Source of the DNA: Planctomycetia bacterium
GTDB lineage: Bacteria > Planctomycetota > Phycisphaerae > Phycisphaerales > SM1A02
Reading direction: 5' to 3'
NCBI GenBank assembly: GCA_009936695.1
Contig: JAACEA010000135.1
Location: 1 to 18,564, forward strand
Length of the DNA stretch: 18,564 nucleotides
Shown: positions 1-6,247 of the stretch, piece after piece
Numbering within the stretch: the stretch's first letter is position 1
Layout of the letters: each line of letters begins with the position of its first letter
Translations under genes and position numbers: made by a program
Notes under the pieces: generated by a model
What the model saw: only the letters and a program-made list of their open reading frames with translations
The model's database searches: none
Told to the model about the DNA's origin: nothing

Positions 1-234
1 CAGGCGGGACTGCAACGCCGTGTCGATCGCGCGATTGATGGTGGAGAGGGCGACGCCCGTCCCCACGAACTGGTTCCGGCCGATGGGGCTCGAACCGTTC
101 GGCGTGAGCCCTGCGATCTGCCGGTGGTATCCGGGTGTCGCGGCATTCGCCAGGTTGTTGCCGGTGACGCTGATCGCGGCCTGGCTGGAGAGCATGGCCG
201 ATCGGCCGATCTGAAGTGCTCCGTTCAATCCCAT
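1..234 (-). CDS. flgK: Flagellar hook-associated protein 1 FlgK, N-terminal 78 residues (cut by window edge)
   Basis: FlgK forms the hook-filament junction at the outer end of the flagellar hook and is exported through the flagellar type III apparatus. The visible N-terminus begins MGLNGALQIGRSAMLSSQ and continues with ISVTGNNLANAATPGYHRQ. This is the hallmark N-terminal motif of the rod/hook/HAP axial family (the ANxxTPGY type), and the GYHRQ ending is typical of FlgK rather than FlgE or FlgG. The reading frame is open to base 1, so the rest of the gene lies outside. The ATG at 234 is preceded by GGAG six bases upstream, and this SD overlaps the stop codon of the upstream gene (TGAGGAG), so the two are translationally coupled. 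It is the fourth gene of the flgI-flgJ-flgN-flgK run, next to its presumed chaperone. Another HAP-family member is possible but less likely. Confidence 0.9.
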   Translation of the reverse strand, partial: MGLNGALQIGRSAMLSSQAAISVTGNNLANAATPGYHRQIAGLTPNGSSPIGRNQFVGTGVALSTINRAIDTALQSRL

Positions 235-244
235 GGCTGGCTCC

Positions 245-790
245 TCAGGTGGTCAGGTCGAGGCCGGTCGCGAGCGACGATCCGTCGCGCAGCCTCCCCT
301 GCCGTCCGTAGACTCCGGTGCCGGAGAGCGCCCCCGTGACGCTCTGCACGATGCCCGCCATGTGACGAGCCAGCGAATCCGCGGCGGCTCGAACCACGGA
401 GTGCTCCCGCTTCGCCCGTTCGACGAGTTCCCGAAGCTGGGTGGCGAGCACCGCGAGCTTCGAGCCGTCCGTCTCCTCGATCGCCGCGACGACCTCGGCC
501 CTGGTCGCGGCGGGATCGATCCCGACCGCTTCCGCGAGTCGCCGGGCCTCGGTGGTCCGACGGCGGTCGAGTCGTTCCAGTCGATCCACGATCTGCTCCT
601 CGATCGCGGCGATCTCCGGCACGCGGTCGAGTTGGGCGTTCTTGATCGCGTCCCGCTTTCGCCCGATCGTCTCGAGGAACCGGCGATAGCCTTCGATCTG
701 GGTCGAAAGCGTCGCCTCCAGTCCGCGGACCAGGCTCGGGACGGTGTCGATCCTCGGTTCGGTTCCGAGTGTGTTCGGTTCGGTGCTCAT
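245..790 (-). CDS. flgN: FlgN-like flagellar export chaperone
   Basis: This 181-residue soluble protein is rich in charged residues and is predicted to be almost wholly helical. FlgN-family proteins are cytosolic chaperones that bind the C-termini of the hook-associated proteins FlgK and FlgL and deliver them to the export gate. Supporting features are the long central helical stretch (about residues 20-150) with Glu/Arg/Leu heptad-like spacing, and the C-terminal segment ending GALSGTGVYGRQGRL. That segment resembles the short conserved tail 'Y(G/N)..G' seen in FlgN proteins. There is no signal peptide or membrane segment. The ATG at 790 overlaps the flgJ stop as ATGA, with GGAG eight bases upstream. 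Immediate proximity to flgK supports the call as much as the sequence does, because FlgN is a poorly conserved family. Confidence 0.78.
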   Translation of the reverse strand: MSTEPNTLGTEPRIDTVPSLVRGLEATLSTQIEGYRRFLETIGRKRDAIKNAQLDRVPEIAAIEEQIVDRLERLDRRRTTEARRLAEAVGIDPAATRAEVVAAIEETDGSKLAVLATQLRELVERAKREHSVVRAAADSLARHMAGIVQSVTGALSGTGVYGRQGRLRDGSSLATGLDLTT

Positions 791-1266
791 GCGAAGATCT
801 CCGATTCGAGACCACCGGTCGAGGCGGGCTCGACGAGTCCCGTCACCTGACGCTGCAGACTTCGTTCAAGGGCGTCGACGAGACCGAATCGGTGCCCATC
901 GACGATTCGATCGGCCATGGCGCGATCGACGAGGTGGGAGAAGCGCTTCTCGCCGGCGCCGGGCGCGAAGATGCCGGTGGGCTGCGCCGCCTCCCGAGCC
1001 TCGCGAAGCATCGGTTCCACGAAGGCGTCCGCGACCAGCCGTCGGGCCGCCACCGAGACGATTCCCTCGCGAGTGGAGGCTTCCGCCGAATCCGGGTCAC
1101 CGCCGAGTTCACGGACCAGGCCCCGGAGGAAGGCCGCCTGGTCGATCGGCTCCTCGCCGCGGCCGATCCCGTCGGTGGACGACGCTCCGAGCTTCGCGGG
1201 AAGGGGTCCGGTCCACTGCTCACCCACCACGGGCGGGACGGTCATGCTGGTTTCGACGATGCTCAT
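787..1266 (-). CDS. flgJ: FlgJ-like rod-binding protein (single domain, no muramidase domain)
   Basis: A 159-residue protein. FlgJ caps or scaffolds the growing flagellar rod in the periplasm. In enterobacteria it carries a C-terminal peptidoglycan hydrolase domain, whereas many other phyla have only the rod-binding domain. Here the segment around residues 100-145 (RFSHLVDRAMADRIVD, then FGLVDALERSLQRQ) matches the pattern of the rod-binding domain, namely a hydrophobic helix followed by a glycine/leucine-rich turn and an 'L..ql.r' helix. No hydrolase domain follows. The ATG at 1266 is chosen because it forms an ATGA overlap with the flgI stop. A start 51 bases further upstream, at 1317, is also open but would invade flgI. 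The AGGA of an SD lies about nine bases before the ATG. Placement directly after flgI is the classical order. Confidence 0.78.
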   Translation of the reverse strand: MSIVETSMTVPPVVGEQWTGPLPAKLGASSTDGIGRGEEPIDQAAFLRGLVRELGGDPDSAEASTREGIVSVAARRLVADAFVEPMLREAREAAQPTGIFAPGAGEKRFSHLVDRAMADRIVDGHRFGLVDALERSLQRQVTGLVEPASTGGLESEIFA

Positions 1267-2450
1267 CCGTTCAGGTCCTCGTCGATGAACCGACCGTTGA
1301 TGCGACCCATCGCGCACATCTGCTGCAGGACCGCGGCCTGGTCCGCGAGCGGCATGCCGAGGCGATCGAGCTGCGACTTGAATGCGACGAGGGATCGCCG
1401 CGGAACATCGGTGCCGGTGAGCGCGATGAATCGCTCGGTGACGACCTTGGGATTGCGGATGGTCGGTTCGGGCTCGGGCGCAATGGTCTGGATCGTCAGG
1501 CCGTTCACCGTGATCAGCGTGTCGAGCAGTTCGGTGTTGCCCGACACGGTGAGACTCTGTTTGATCTTCGAGTACCGGATCTCCGCCGGCGTCTCGATCT
1601 GGCCGAAGTCGAAGTAGAACGCGAGGATCTCCGCCCCGAGGGTGAGCGGGTCGTAGTCGGAGTCGTCGGGGATCCGCACCCGGATCATGCCGTCGCCGAG
1701 CATCGCAGCGACCTCCGAGTAGCCGCGGCCGGATCGAAATCCCTGCTCGGACATCTTGTCGTTGATCAGGTCGACGATCTGCTTGGTGATCACCACCGTC
1801 CGGAAGGCCTGCTTGGTGACGCTCAAGGTGAAGTCACGGCGGGCGGCGTAGTACTCGCGAAGCCCTTCGGGCATGCCGAGGCTCCGGGCACCGAGGCGGA
1901 TCCGACCCGCGGCCGGATTGCCGTCCGGATCACGGACCTCGACCTGACCCCCGGCGAACGCCACCACGTCGAAGTCGAGTGCGTTTCCGTTGGCATCTCG
2001 GAAGATGCCGGACATCGCCCGCTTGAGCGGCGTGGGCCAGAGTCGTCCGCCGACCAGCGACGTCGCGCCGCCCCCGGCGATGCCGACCTCGCAGTCGAAT
2101 TCCATGCCCTCGCTCCACACTTGAGGAAGCTTGGCGGTGACGAGGACCAGGGCGACCCCTTCGCCGCGACTGATCGCTTCGAGCGGTTCGTCACCGAATC
2201 CGGCATCGGCGAGTCGCTGGGCGTAGAGGCTCGCGGCGGCGAGATTCCCCTTCGAGTCACCGGTTCCGAGAAGGCCGGTGACCAGACCGATCCCCGAGAG
2301 CGCTTCCTCACGCTCGAAATCGGCGGTCAGAAGGGTCTGAAGCTGGGTCTGAGCCGCGGCTGGTTCCACCAGCTCGATGCTCGCCAGCGCAGACAACGCG
2401 CCAACGAACAGCGGAATAAGACTGCGAATGCGCAAATGGTGCGTCTTCAT
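1263..2450 (-). CDS. flgI: Flagellar P-ring protein FlgI precursor
   Basis: FlgI polymerises around the distal rod in the periplasm to form the P ring, the bushing at the peptidoglycan layer. The 395-residue product starts with a Sec signal peptide: basic MKTHHLRIR, a hydrophobic core, then cleavage after AAA near residue 33. Next come the family's N-terminal signature, here LSGIGLVTGLLGTGDS (usual form GyGLVvGLnGTGDs), and a long mid-domain with KLPQVWSEGMEFDCEV. A recognisable C-terminus follows (SQLDRLGMPLADQAAVLQQM and GRINGRF). It is slightly longer than the usual 360-370 residues and clearly divergent. It is the first gene of the operon: upstream is a divergently transcribed gene, with no flgH. 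A near-perfect SD (GGAGGA, five bases before ATG) and a sigma-54-type promoter precede it. Confidence 0.93.
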   Translation of the reverse strand: MKTHHLRIRSLIPLFVGALSALASIELVEPAAAQTQLQTLLTADFEREEALSGIGLVTGLLGTGDSKGNLAAASLYAQRLADAGFGDEPLEAISRGEGVALVLVTAKLPQVWSEGMEFDCEVGIAGGGATSLVGGRLWPTPLKRAMSGIFRDANGNALDFDVVAFAGGQVEVRDPDGNPAAGRIRLGARSLGMPEGLREYYAARRDFTLSVTKQAFRTVVITKQIVDLINDKMSEQGFRSGRGYSEVAAMLGDGMIRVRIPDDSDYDPLTLGAEILAFYFDFGQIETPAEIRYSKIKQSLTVSGNTELLDTLITVNGLTIQTIAPEPEPTIRNPKVVTERFIALTGTDVPRRSLVAFKSQLDRLGMPLADQAAVLQQMCAMGRINGRFIDEDLNG

Positions 2451-2455
2451 GCGGA

Positions 2456-2461
2456 TCCTCC
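2456..2461 (-). promoter_or_regulatory. Ribosome binding site of flgI
   Basis: GGAGGA read on the minus strand, five bases before the flgI ATG. It fixes the start codon and fits a short 5' leader of about 20 bases expected from the sigma-54-type promoter just upstream. It contrasts with the SD-less first genes elsewhere in the window. Confidence 0.85.
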
Positions 2462-2480
2462 GTGAGAGACGCTGAACAGA

Positions 2481-2497
2481 GGCACATCCCGTGCCAA
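2481..2497 (-). promoter_or_regulatory. Sigma-54 (-24/-12) promoter of the flgIJNK operon
   Basis: On the minus strand the sequence is TTGGCACGGGATGTGCC. The -24 half, TTGGCACG, is a perfect match to the sigma-54 consensus. The invariant GG and GC dinucleotides are separated by exactly 10 bases, and the -12 half reads GTGCC against the usual TTGCA. Counting from the -12 GC, transcription would start near 2470, leaving a leader of about 20 bases containing the flgI SD. Sigma-54 control of middle and late flagellar genes is established in several phyla. The site is also an inverted repeat (GGCAC, five bases, GTGCC), so part of the -12 match could reflect an operator-like palindrome instead. Confidence 0.7.
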
Positions 2498-2547
2498 TTC
2501 GCCCTGAATGCCGACGGCGGGCGATCGGACCACCCGGTCCGGCCGCA

Positions 2548-2576
2548 TCGACGACCTGCCGGCCATCCCCTACCCT
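2548..2576 (+). promoter_or_regulatory. Candidate leaderless sigma-70-type promoter of the glycosyltransferase gene
   Basis: TCGACG (4 of 6 to TTGACA), a 17-base spacer, then TACCCT (TANNNT type), which ends six bases before a GTG codon at 2583. No SD is seen before that GTG. The spacing places the transcription start at or next to the GTG, as in leaderless genes. The individual elements are weak; the call rests on the same geometry recurring at other first genes in the window. Confidence 0.45.
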
Positions 2577-2582
2577 TCGTCC

Positions 2583-4694
2583 GTGCCCGCACCGTCATCC
2601 CCCACCCTCGACTCGACGGACGACCGCCGGGGCCCGCTCGGGGTGCTGGCCGGCCTCGCGATCGTGATCCTCACGATGCTCCTGTTGGGTATCGGAGACG
2701 ATCGAGGCCTCATCGGTCTGGTCGGCGTGGCCGTGGTGGTCGAAACAGGCTGGCCGGCGGCGCTCTGGATGCTGGCGGCCGCGGGGCTCGGCCACACCAT
2801 CGGCGGACTGGTCGGGCCCGGTTCGGATGATTCGAGCGGACGGCGGATCCGGGACTGGTCGATCGGCGTCGCGGCCCTGCTCGCGGTCGACCTGATGCTG
2901 GGTTGGTCCGGAATCGGGACGAATCGTCCGCTCATGCTCGGGATCTCGATCGGGCTCGCGGGACTCGGCCTCTGGTCGTTTCGAGGGTGGCGACCCGGCG
3001 TCCCGGGCCTCGGGCTCGCCGCCGCGATTCCGATCGGAACCATGATGCTCGCTGCGGCGAGCATTCCGGGCTGGTTGTGGGAGACCGAGTTCGGCGGGTA
3101 CGACGCACTCTCCTACCACCTCCAACTCCCCCGGGAATGGTGGCTTGCGGGCGCGATCATCGAGACGCCTCACAATGCCTACGGGTACCTGCCCAACGGC
3201 GTCGAGGCCGCCTTCCTCCATCTCAACACGCTCGTGGGGGATCCCGGCGTCGCCGCTCGATCATGCCAGATGCTCGCCATGCTCCTCGTGCTCGGGGCCG
3301 CGTTCGCCACCGGGGAACTGGCGACGACCCTGCTCGGGGATGACGACCCCGCCGCCCCGGACGCCCGGCGACTCGCCTTCGTCGCCTTGCTCGCGACGCC
3401 GTGGGTCGTCGTCGTCGGCTCGCTCGCCTACGACGAACCCGCGGTGCTCATGCTCGGCGGCGCCGCCTTCACCGCGATCCTCACCGACCGCGGCTCGGCA
3501 TCGGGTTCGAGGCTCGGAATCACGCTCGGCCTGCTGCTCGGTGGCGCGGTGCTCGCGAAAGCCTCGTCCGGCCTGCTGCTGCTACCACCCGTCGCCCTCG
3601 CCGCGGCCATCGTCGTTCCGCCACGTCGGTGGCCGGCGGTCGTGCTCTGGACCGCGATCCTCGGCGTCGCGATCTGCCTCCCCTGGCTTCTGCGGAACTG
3701 GAGCTGGACGGGCAATCCCGTGTTCCCCTTCGTCACCGATCTGCTTGGACGAGGCGACTGGACGTCGGCCCAGATCGATCGTTTCAACGTCGGACACCAG
3801 ACGTCGATCGGCGAAGGCCTTCGCGCGATCGGAACGGAATTCCTCTTCGAAGACTGGTGGCGACCGTCCGGCGTCGATCCATGGCGGCCGCAATGGGTCT
3901 GGCTTCCGATCGGCGGATTCGTGTCGATGATCGCGCTCTCGCGCCGCGGGATCTCGGGGCGACGAGCCGCCGCGATGCTCGTGGCGGCGGTGGGCATGGT
4001 GCTTGTCTGGGCCCTCCTCTCCCATGCGAAAGCCCGTTTTCTCCTGCCCATCGCCCCGCTCCTCGCCGCGGCGATCGCCGCGCTCGCGAGCCGATCACTG
4101 GGCGAATCCCGTGGCGCGGTCCGAATCGGCATCATCACGACGGCATGGGCGGTGTCGCTGGTTCCGGCGATCGTGCTGGGTACCGAACGCTTCGGCAACC
4201 CGACCGCGGCGATCGAGAACCCCGGGCTCTTCGATGGCGGACTCGAGTCGAGCCTGATGAAGACCGTCGATCCCGCCCGGCGACGCGAACTGATCGACAC
4301 GGCGAGCCCCGCCTGGGTCCTCAACCATGGACTCGACGGTGACGCACGGGTGCTCCTCGTCGGTCGGGCCGATCCGTTCCACTTCGGGTTTCGCGACGAG
4401 TCCGGCGGCGACGACCGCCTCTCGTACCAGACGGTCTGGACCCGCGGCCCGCTGGAGCGGATGCTCGCCGGGATCGATCCGGACCTCGCGGAGGCATCAC
4501 GGGCCGAAGCCGCCCTCGAGGCACTCGCCTCGGCGGGATACACCCATGTCTACATCGATCGAGCGATGCTCGATCGATGGCGCGACGCGGGCTGGTCGGA
4601 CCCGCTGCTCACCCCCGAGCTGATCGAGGCGATCGCGGCCAGCCGCCCCCCCGTCGCCCGGTTCGGAGACCGGGGATTCGTCGTTCGTCCTTGA
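2583..4694 (+). CDS. Polytopic membrane glycosyltransferase of the GT-C / family 39-like type
   Basis: About 703 residues with many hydrophobic segments through roughly residue 550, followed by a soluble C-terminal part. GT-C enzymes transfer sugars from polyprenyl-phosphate donors on the outer face of the membrane. Supporting motifs are YDALSYHLQLPREWW near residue 173 (Asp174 lies in the first large outside loop, where the catalytic Asp of GT-C enzymes sits), LPWLLRNWSWTGNPVFPF near 366-383 (a typical signature of this family), and HAKARFLLPIAPLLAA near 481. The C-terminal approximately 150 residues (LVGRADPFHFGF..., YTHVYIDRAML...) look like a small alpha/beta domain outside the membrane. 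Substrate and acceptor cannot be inferred. I prefer the GTG at 2583 because of the promoter geometry; an in-frame ATG at 2508 would add 25 unconserved-looking residues. The gene stands alone, divergent from flgI, so a role in flagellin or surface glycosylation is only a guess. Confidence 0.72.
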   Translation: MPAPSSPTLDSTDDRRGPLGVLAGLAIVILTMLLLGIGDDRGLIGLVGVAVVVETGWPAALWMLAAAGLGHTIGGLVGPGSDDSSGRRIRDWSIGVAALLAVDLMLGWSGIGTNRPLMLGISIGLAGLGLWSFRGWRPGVPGLGLAAAIPIGTMMLAAASIPGWLWETEFGGYDALSYHLQLPREWWLAGAIIETPHNAYGYLPNGVEAAFLHLNTLVGDPGVAARSCQMLAMLLVLGAAFATGELATTLLGDDDPAAPDARRLAFVALLATPWVVVVGSLAYDEPAVLMLGGAAFTAILTDRGSASGSRLGITLGLLLGGAVLAKASSGLLLLPPVALAAAIVVPPRRWPAVVLWTAILGVAICLPWLLRNWSWTGNPVFPFVTDLLGRGDWTSAQIDRFNVGHQTSIGEGLRAIGTEFLFEDWWRPSGVDPWRPQWVWLPIGGFVSMIALSRRGISGRRAAAMLVAAVGMVLVWALLSHAKARFLLPIAPLLAAAIAALASRSLGESRGAVRIGIITTAWAVSLVPAIVLGTERFGNPTAAIENPGLFDGGLESSLMKTVDPARRRELIDTASPAWVLNHGLDGDARVLLVGRADPFHFGFRDESGGDDRLSYQTVWTRGPLERMLAGIDPDLAEASRAEAALEALASAGYTHVYIDRAMLDRWRDAGWSDPLLTPELIEAIAASRPPVARFGDRGFVVRP

Positions 4695-4718
4695 GGACCC
4701 ACCGATCGATCAGTCCTC
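4693..4718. terminator. Possible bidirectional hairpin between two convergent genes
   Basis: GAGGAC (4693-4698) and GTCCTC (4713-4718) form a perfect 6-bp stem around a 14-base loop. The stem overlaps the TGA of the glycosyltransferase gene on one side and straddles the end of the zinc-ribbon gene (its stop codon is at 4710-4712) on the other. There is no T-tract on either strand, so it would not be a classical intrinsic terminator. A 6-bp stem can occur by chance in DNA this GC-rich. Confidence 0.25.
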
Positions 4719-5168
4719 GACGCCGTCCGGATCCCACGGAAGTGGGCGAATGTCGGGAAGTCCGAGGTGGTTTCGATCGAGCCACGCCCCGAATCGCACC
4801 CCGCACGCGGGACAGGATGCGAGATGCGGCTCGATCTTCGCCCGGCAGGCATGGCAGTCGCCGAGATGGTGCGCGACGCACGGCACGCACTTCGCGACCG
4901 TCCACAATTGTCCGGTCGTCGGCCCTCGCAGCACGGTGTACCGCGTCACTCTCGACTCGTCGATCATCACGAGAAGACGCTCGTAGGCGATCCCGGGTCG
5001 GAACGGCCGGGATTCATCGCGAACGAACCAGGGACCCATCTCGTTCTGGGTCGCCTGACGGCTCAACGGCGAGAATTCGCCGTTGCAGGCGACGCAGGTG
5101 GCCGAGGCCGGCTGACCCTTCCCGCAGTACGGACACACCACGACCTTTCCTGACTTCGACTCGGACAT
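4710..5168 (-). CDS. Small cytosolic zinc-ribbon protein with GYF_2-like segment
   Basis: 152 residues with no signal peptide or membrane helix. Three cysteine clusters are visible: CPYC...CVAC (about residues 12-29) and CVPC...CHAC plus CPAC (about 95-125). They suggest two or three zinc ribbons at the two ends. Between them, the segment GPWFVRD...YERLLVMIDESRVTRYTVL...GPTTGQLWTVA has the layout of a GYF_2-like domain (Gly-Pro-Trp start, helix, 'trytvlrgp..gqlW'). This domain is often found in planctomycete proteins of unknown role. Zinc ribbons and GYF_2 domains generally mediate protein contacts, so a regulatory or adaptor role is possible but not shown. ATG 5168 is chosen because the protein becomes ordered from there, and TACCCT lies exactly six bases upstream with no SD. 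A much longer open frame upstream on this strand is a compositional shadow of the parvulin gene. Confidence 0.7.
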   Translation of the reverse strand: MSESKSGKVVVCPYCGKGQPASATCVACNGEFSPLSRQATQNEMGPWFVRDESRPFRPGIAYERLLVMIDESRVTRYTVLRGPTTGQLWTVAKCVPCVAHHLGDCHACRAKIEPHLASCPACGVRFGAWLDRNHLGLPDIRPLPWDPDGVED

Positions 5169-5174
5169 TCCCGG

Positions 5175-5203
5175 AGGGTAGTTCACCTCGAGGCGCTTGA
5201 CGA
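5175..5203 (-). promoter_or_regulatory. Candidate leaderless promoter of the zinc-ribbon gene
   Basis: On the minus strand: TCGTCA (4 of 6 to TTGACA), a 17-base spacer and TACCCT, then six bases to the ATG at 5168. The -10 hexamer and the six-base gap are the same as at the glycosyltransferase gene. Its -35 bases (5198-5203) coincide with those of the opposing promoter. Confidence 0.5.
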
Positions 5204-5226
5204 ATGCAGGCCGGCCGTGGGAGCCT
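5197..5226 (+). promoter_or_regulatory. Candidate leaderless promoter of the parvulin lipoprotein gene
   Basis: TTGACG (5 of 6 to the -35 consensus) at 5197-5202, an 18-base spacer, and GAGCCT at 5221-5226. This is a poor -10, but the important second-position A and last-position T are kept. The ATG follows six bases later at 5233. An alternative reading is that GGGAG at 5219-5223 is an SD for the same ATG, nine bases away. Both cannot operate on the same transcript if it starts at the ATG. Confidence 0.4.
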
Positions 5227-5232
5227 CGCCGC

Positions 5233-6231
5233 ATGTCGATCCCCCGAACACGATTCCAACCCCGCCTCGCCACGATTCCACGCATCCGGCGTCTCGGCAC
5301 CCGGATTCTCCGCCTGCCGGTCCTCCTCCTTCCGATGCTCGGGTCCGGCGGATGCGAGACTGCTTCATCGACCGGCTCGGCCCGGTACGAGGTCCAGGCC
5401 CCGCCGCCACCCCGTCCGATCGCCCTCGTGGGTCGCGAACGCGTCACCATCGCCGAAATCGAACCCCAGCTCCTCGAAGCCGTCGGCGGACGAATCGTGC
5501 GCGAACGCGTGCTCGACGCCCGACTCGCCCGCGAGGCCGCCCGGGAGGGGATCGAGATCGATGCCGACGATCTCCAGCGTGAACGGAATCTCCTCACCGT
5601 GACGCTCGCGGAGGACCCCGATCGCGCCGAACGCCTGCTCGACGAACTCCGACGGAATCGGGGCCTCGGACCGATTCGGTTCGAAGCCCTGCTTCGGCGG
5701 ACCGCGCTGCTGCGTCGACTGGTGGCCGAGGAGGTCGAGATCACGGATGCGGCGCTTGAAGGCGCCCACGATCTCGCCCATGGCCCGCGGCGGGTCGCGA
5801 GGATCGTGGTGGTCGAGGATCTCCGGGCCGCGTCGGATGCCCGCCGAAGCCTGGATGCCGGGACGCCGTTCGCGACGGTCGCCGTCGAACGGAGTCTCGA
5901 TGCGAGCGCGGATCGAGGCGGACTGCTTGCGCCGGTCAGTCGACTCGACCCCTCCTGGCCCGTCGCGTTCCGCAGGGCGGTGTTCGACGCGGAGATCGGC
6001 CGGGTCTCCGAACCGGTCCGGATCGACGCTCGAACGCTGCTCATCCTCGTCGAAGCGGAACGCCCGGGCACCGGCGTCTCGCTCGACGCCGCGCGGGACG
6101 ACGCCGAGGCGGCGGCGCGACTTGCGATCGAACGACTTCTGATGGATCGACTCGCGCGCCGACTGGTTCCGGAGAATGCGATCGATCCGATCGATCCCTC
6201 GCTCCGTTGGAGCATGCCCCGGGGCGAGTGA
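5233..6231 (+). CDS. Parvulin-type peptidyl-prolyl isomerase / SurA-like periplasmic lipoprotein
   Basis: 332 residues. The basic N-terminus is followed by a hydrophobic stretch and LPMLGSGGC, giving a probable lipidated Cys41, although the lipobox is imperfect (Gly at -2). A SurA_N-like chaperone region follows from about residue 65: ALVGRERVTIAEIEPQLLEA and VRERVLDARLAREAAREG, with a pattern typical of PpiC/SurA/PrsA proteins. The parvulin-like domain spans about 188-275, with FATVAVERSLDASADRGGLL (usual form FaelA.eyS.d.s...GG.LG) and a late AVFDAEIGRVSEPVRI motif. Several of the active-site residues of parvulin are hard to place, so it may act mainly as a chaperone. ATG 5233 gives a compact lipoprotein signal; an in-frame TTG at 5197 is weaker. 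It is convergent with an LptF/G pair, so the neighbourhood is outer-membrane biogenesis. Confidence 0.75.
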   Translation: MSIPRTRFQPRLATIPRIRRLGTRILRLPVLLLPMLGSGGCETASSTGSARYEVQAPPPPRPIALVGRERVTIAEIEPQLLEAVGGRIVRERVLDARLAREAAREGIEIDADDLQRERNLLTVTLAEDPDRAERLLDELRRNRGLGPIRFEALLRRTALLRRLVAEEVEITDAALEGAHDLAHGPRRVARIVVVEDLRAASDARRSLDAGTPFATVAVERSLDASADRGGLLAPVSRLDPSWPVAFRRAVFDAEIGRVSEPVRIDARTLLILVEAERPGTGVSLDAARDDAEAAARLAIERLLMDRLARRLVPENAIDPIDPSLRWSMPRGE

Positions 6232-6247
6232 CGCCGCCCGACCTCGG

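Noticed and set aside
744..2465. Open frame of about 570 codons antisense to flgI and flgJ
   Set aside because: It mirrors the codon-position GC bias of the real genes; the translation is Arg/Asp/Gly/Pro-rich with no domain, and flgI is unmistakable on the other strand.
4710..6215. Extension of the zinc-ribbon gene to a 501-codon frame
   Set aside because: The extra N-terminal 350 codons are antisense to the parvulin gene and Ser/Arg-rich; the ordered part starts at ATG 5168, which has the promoter geometry.
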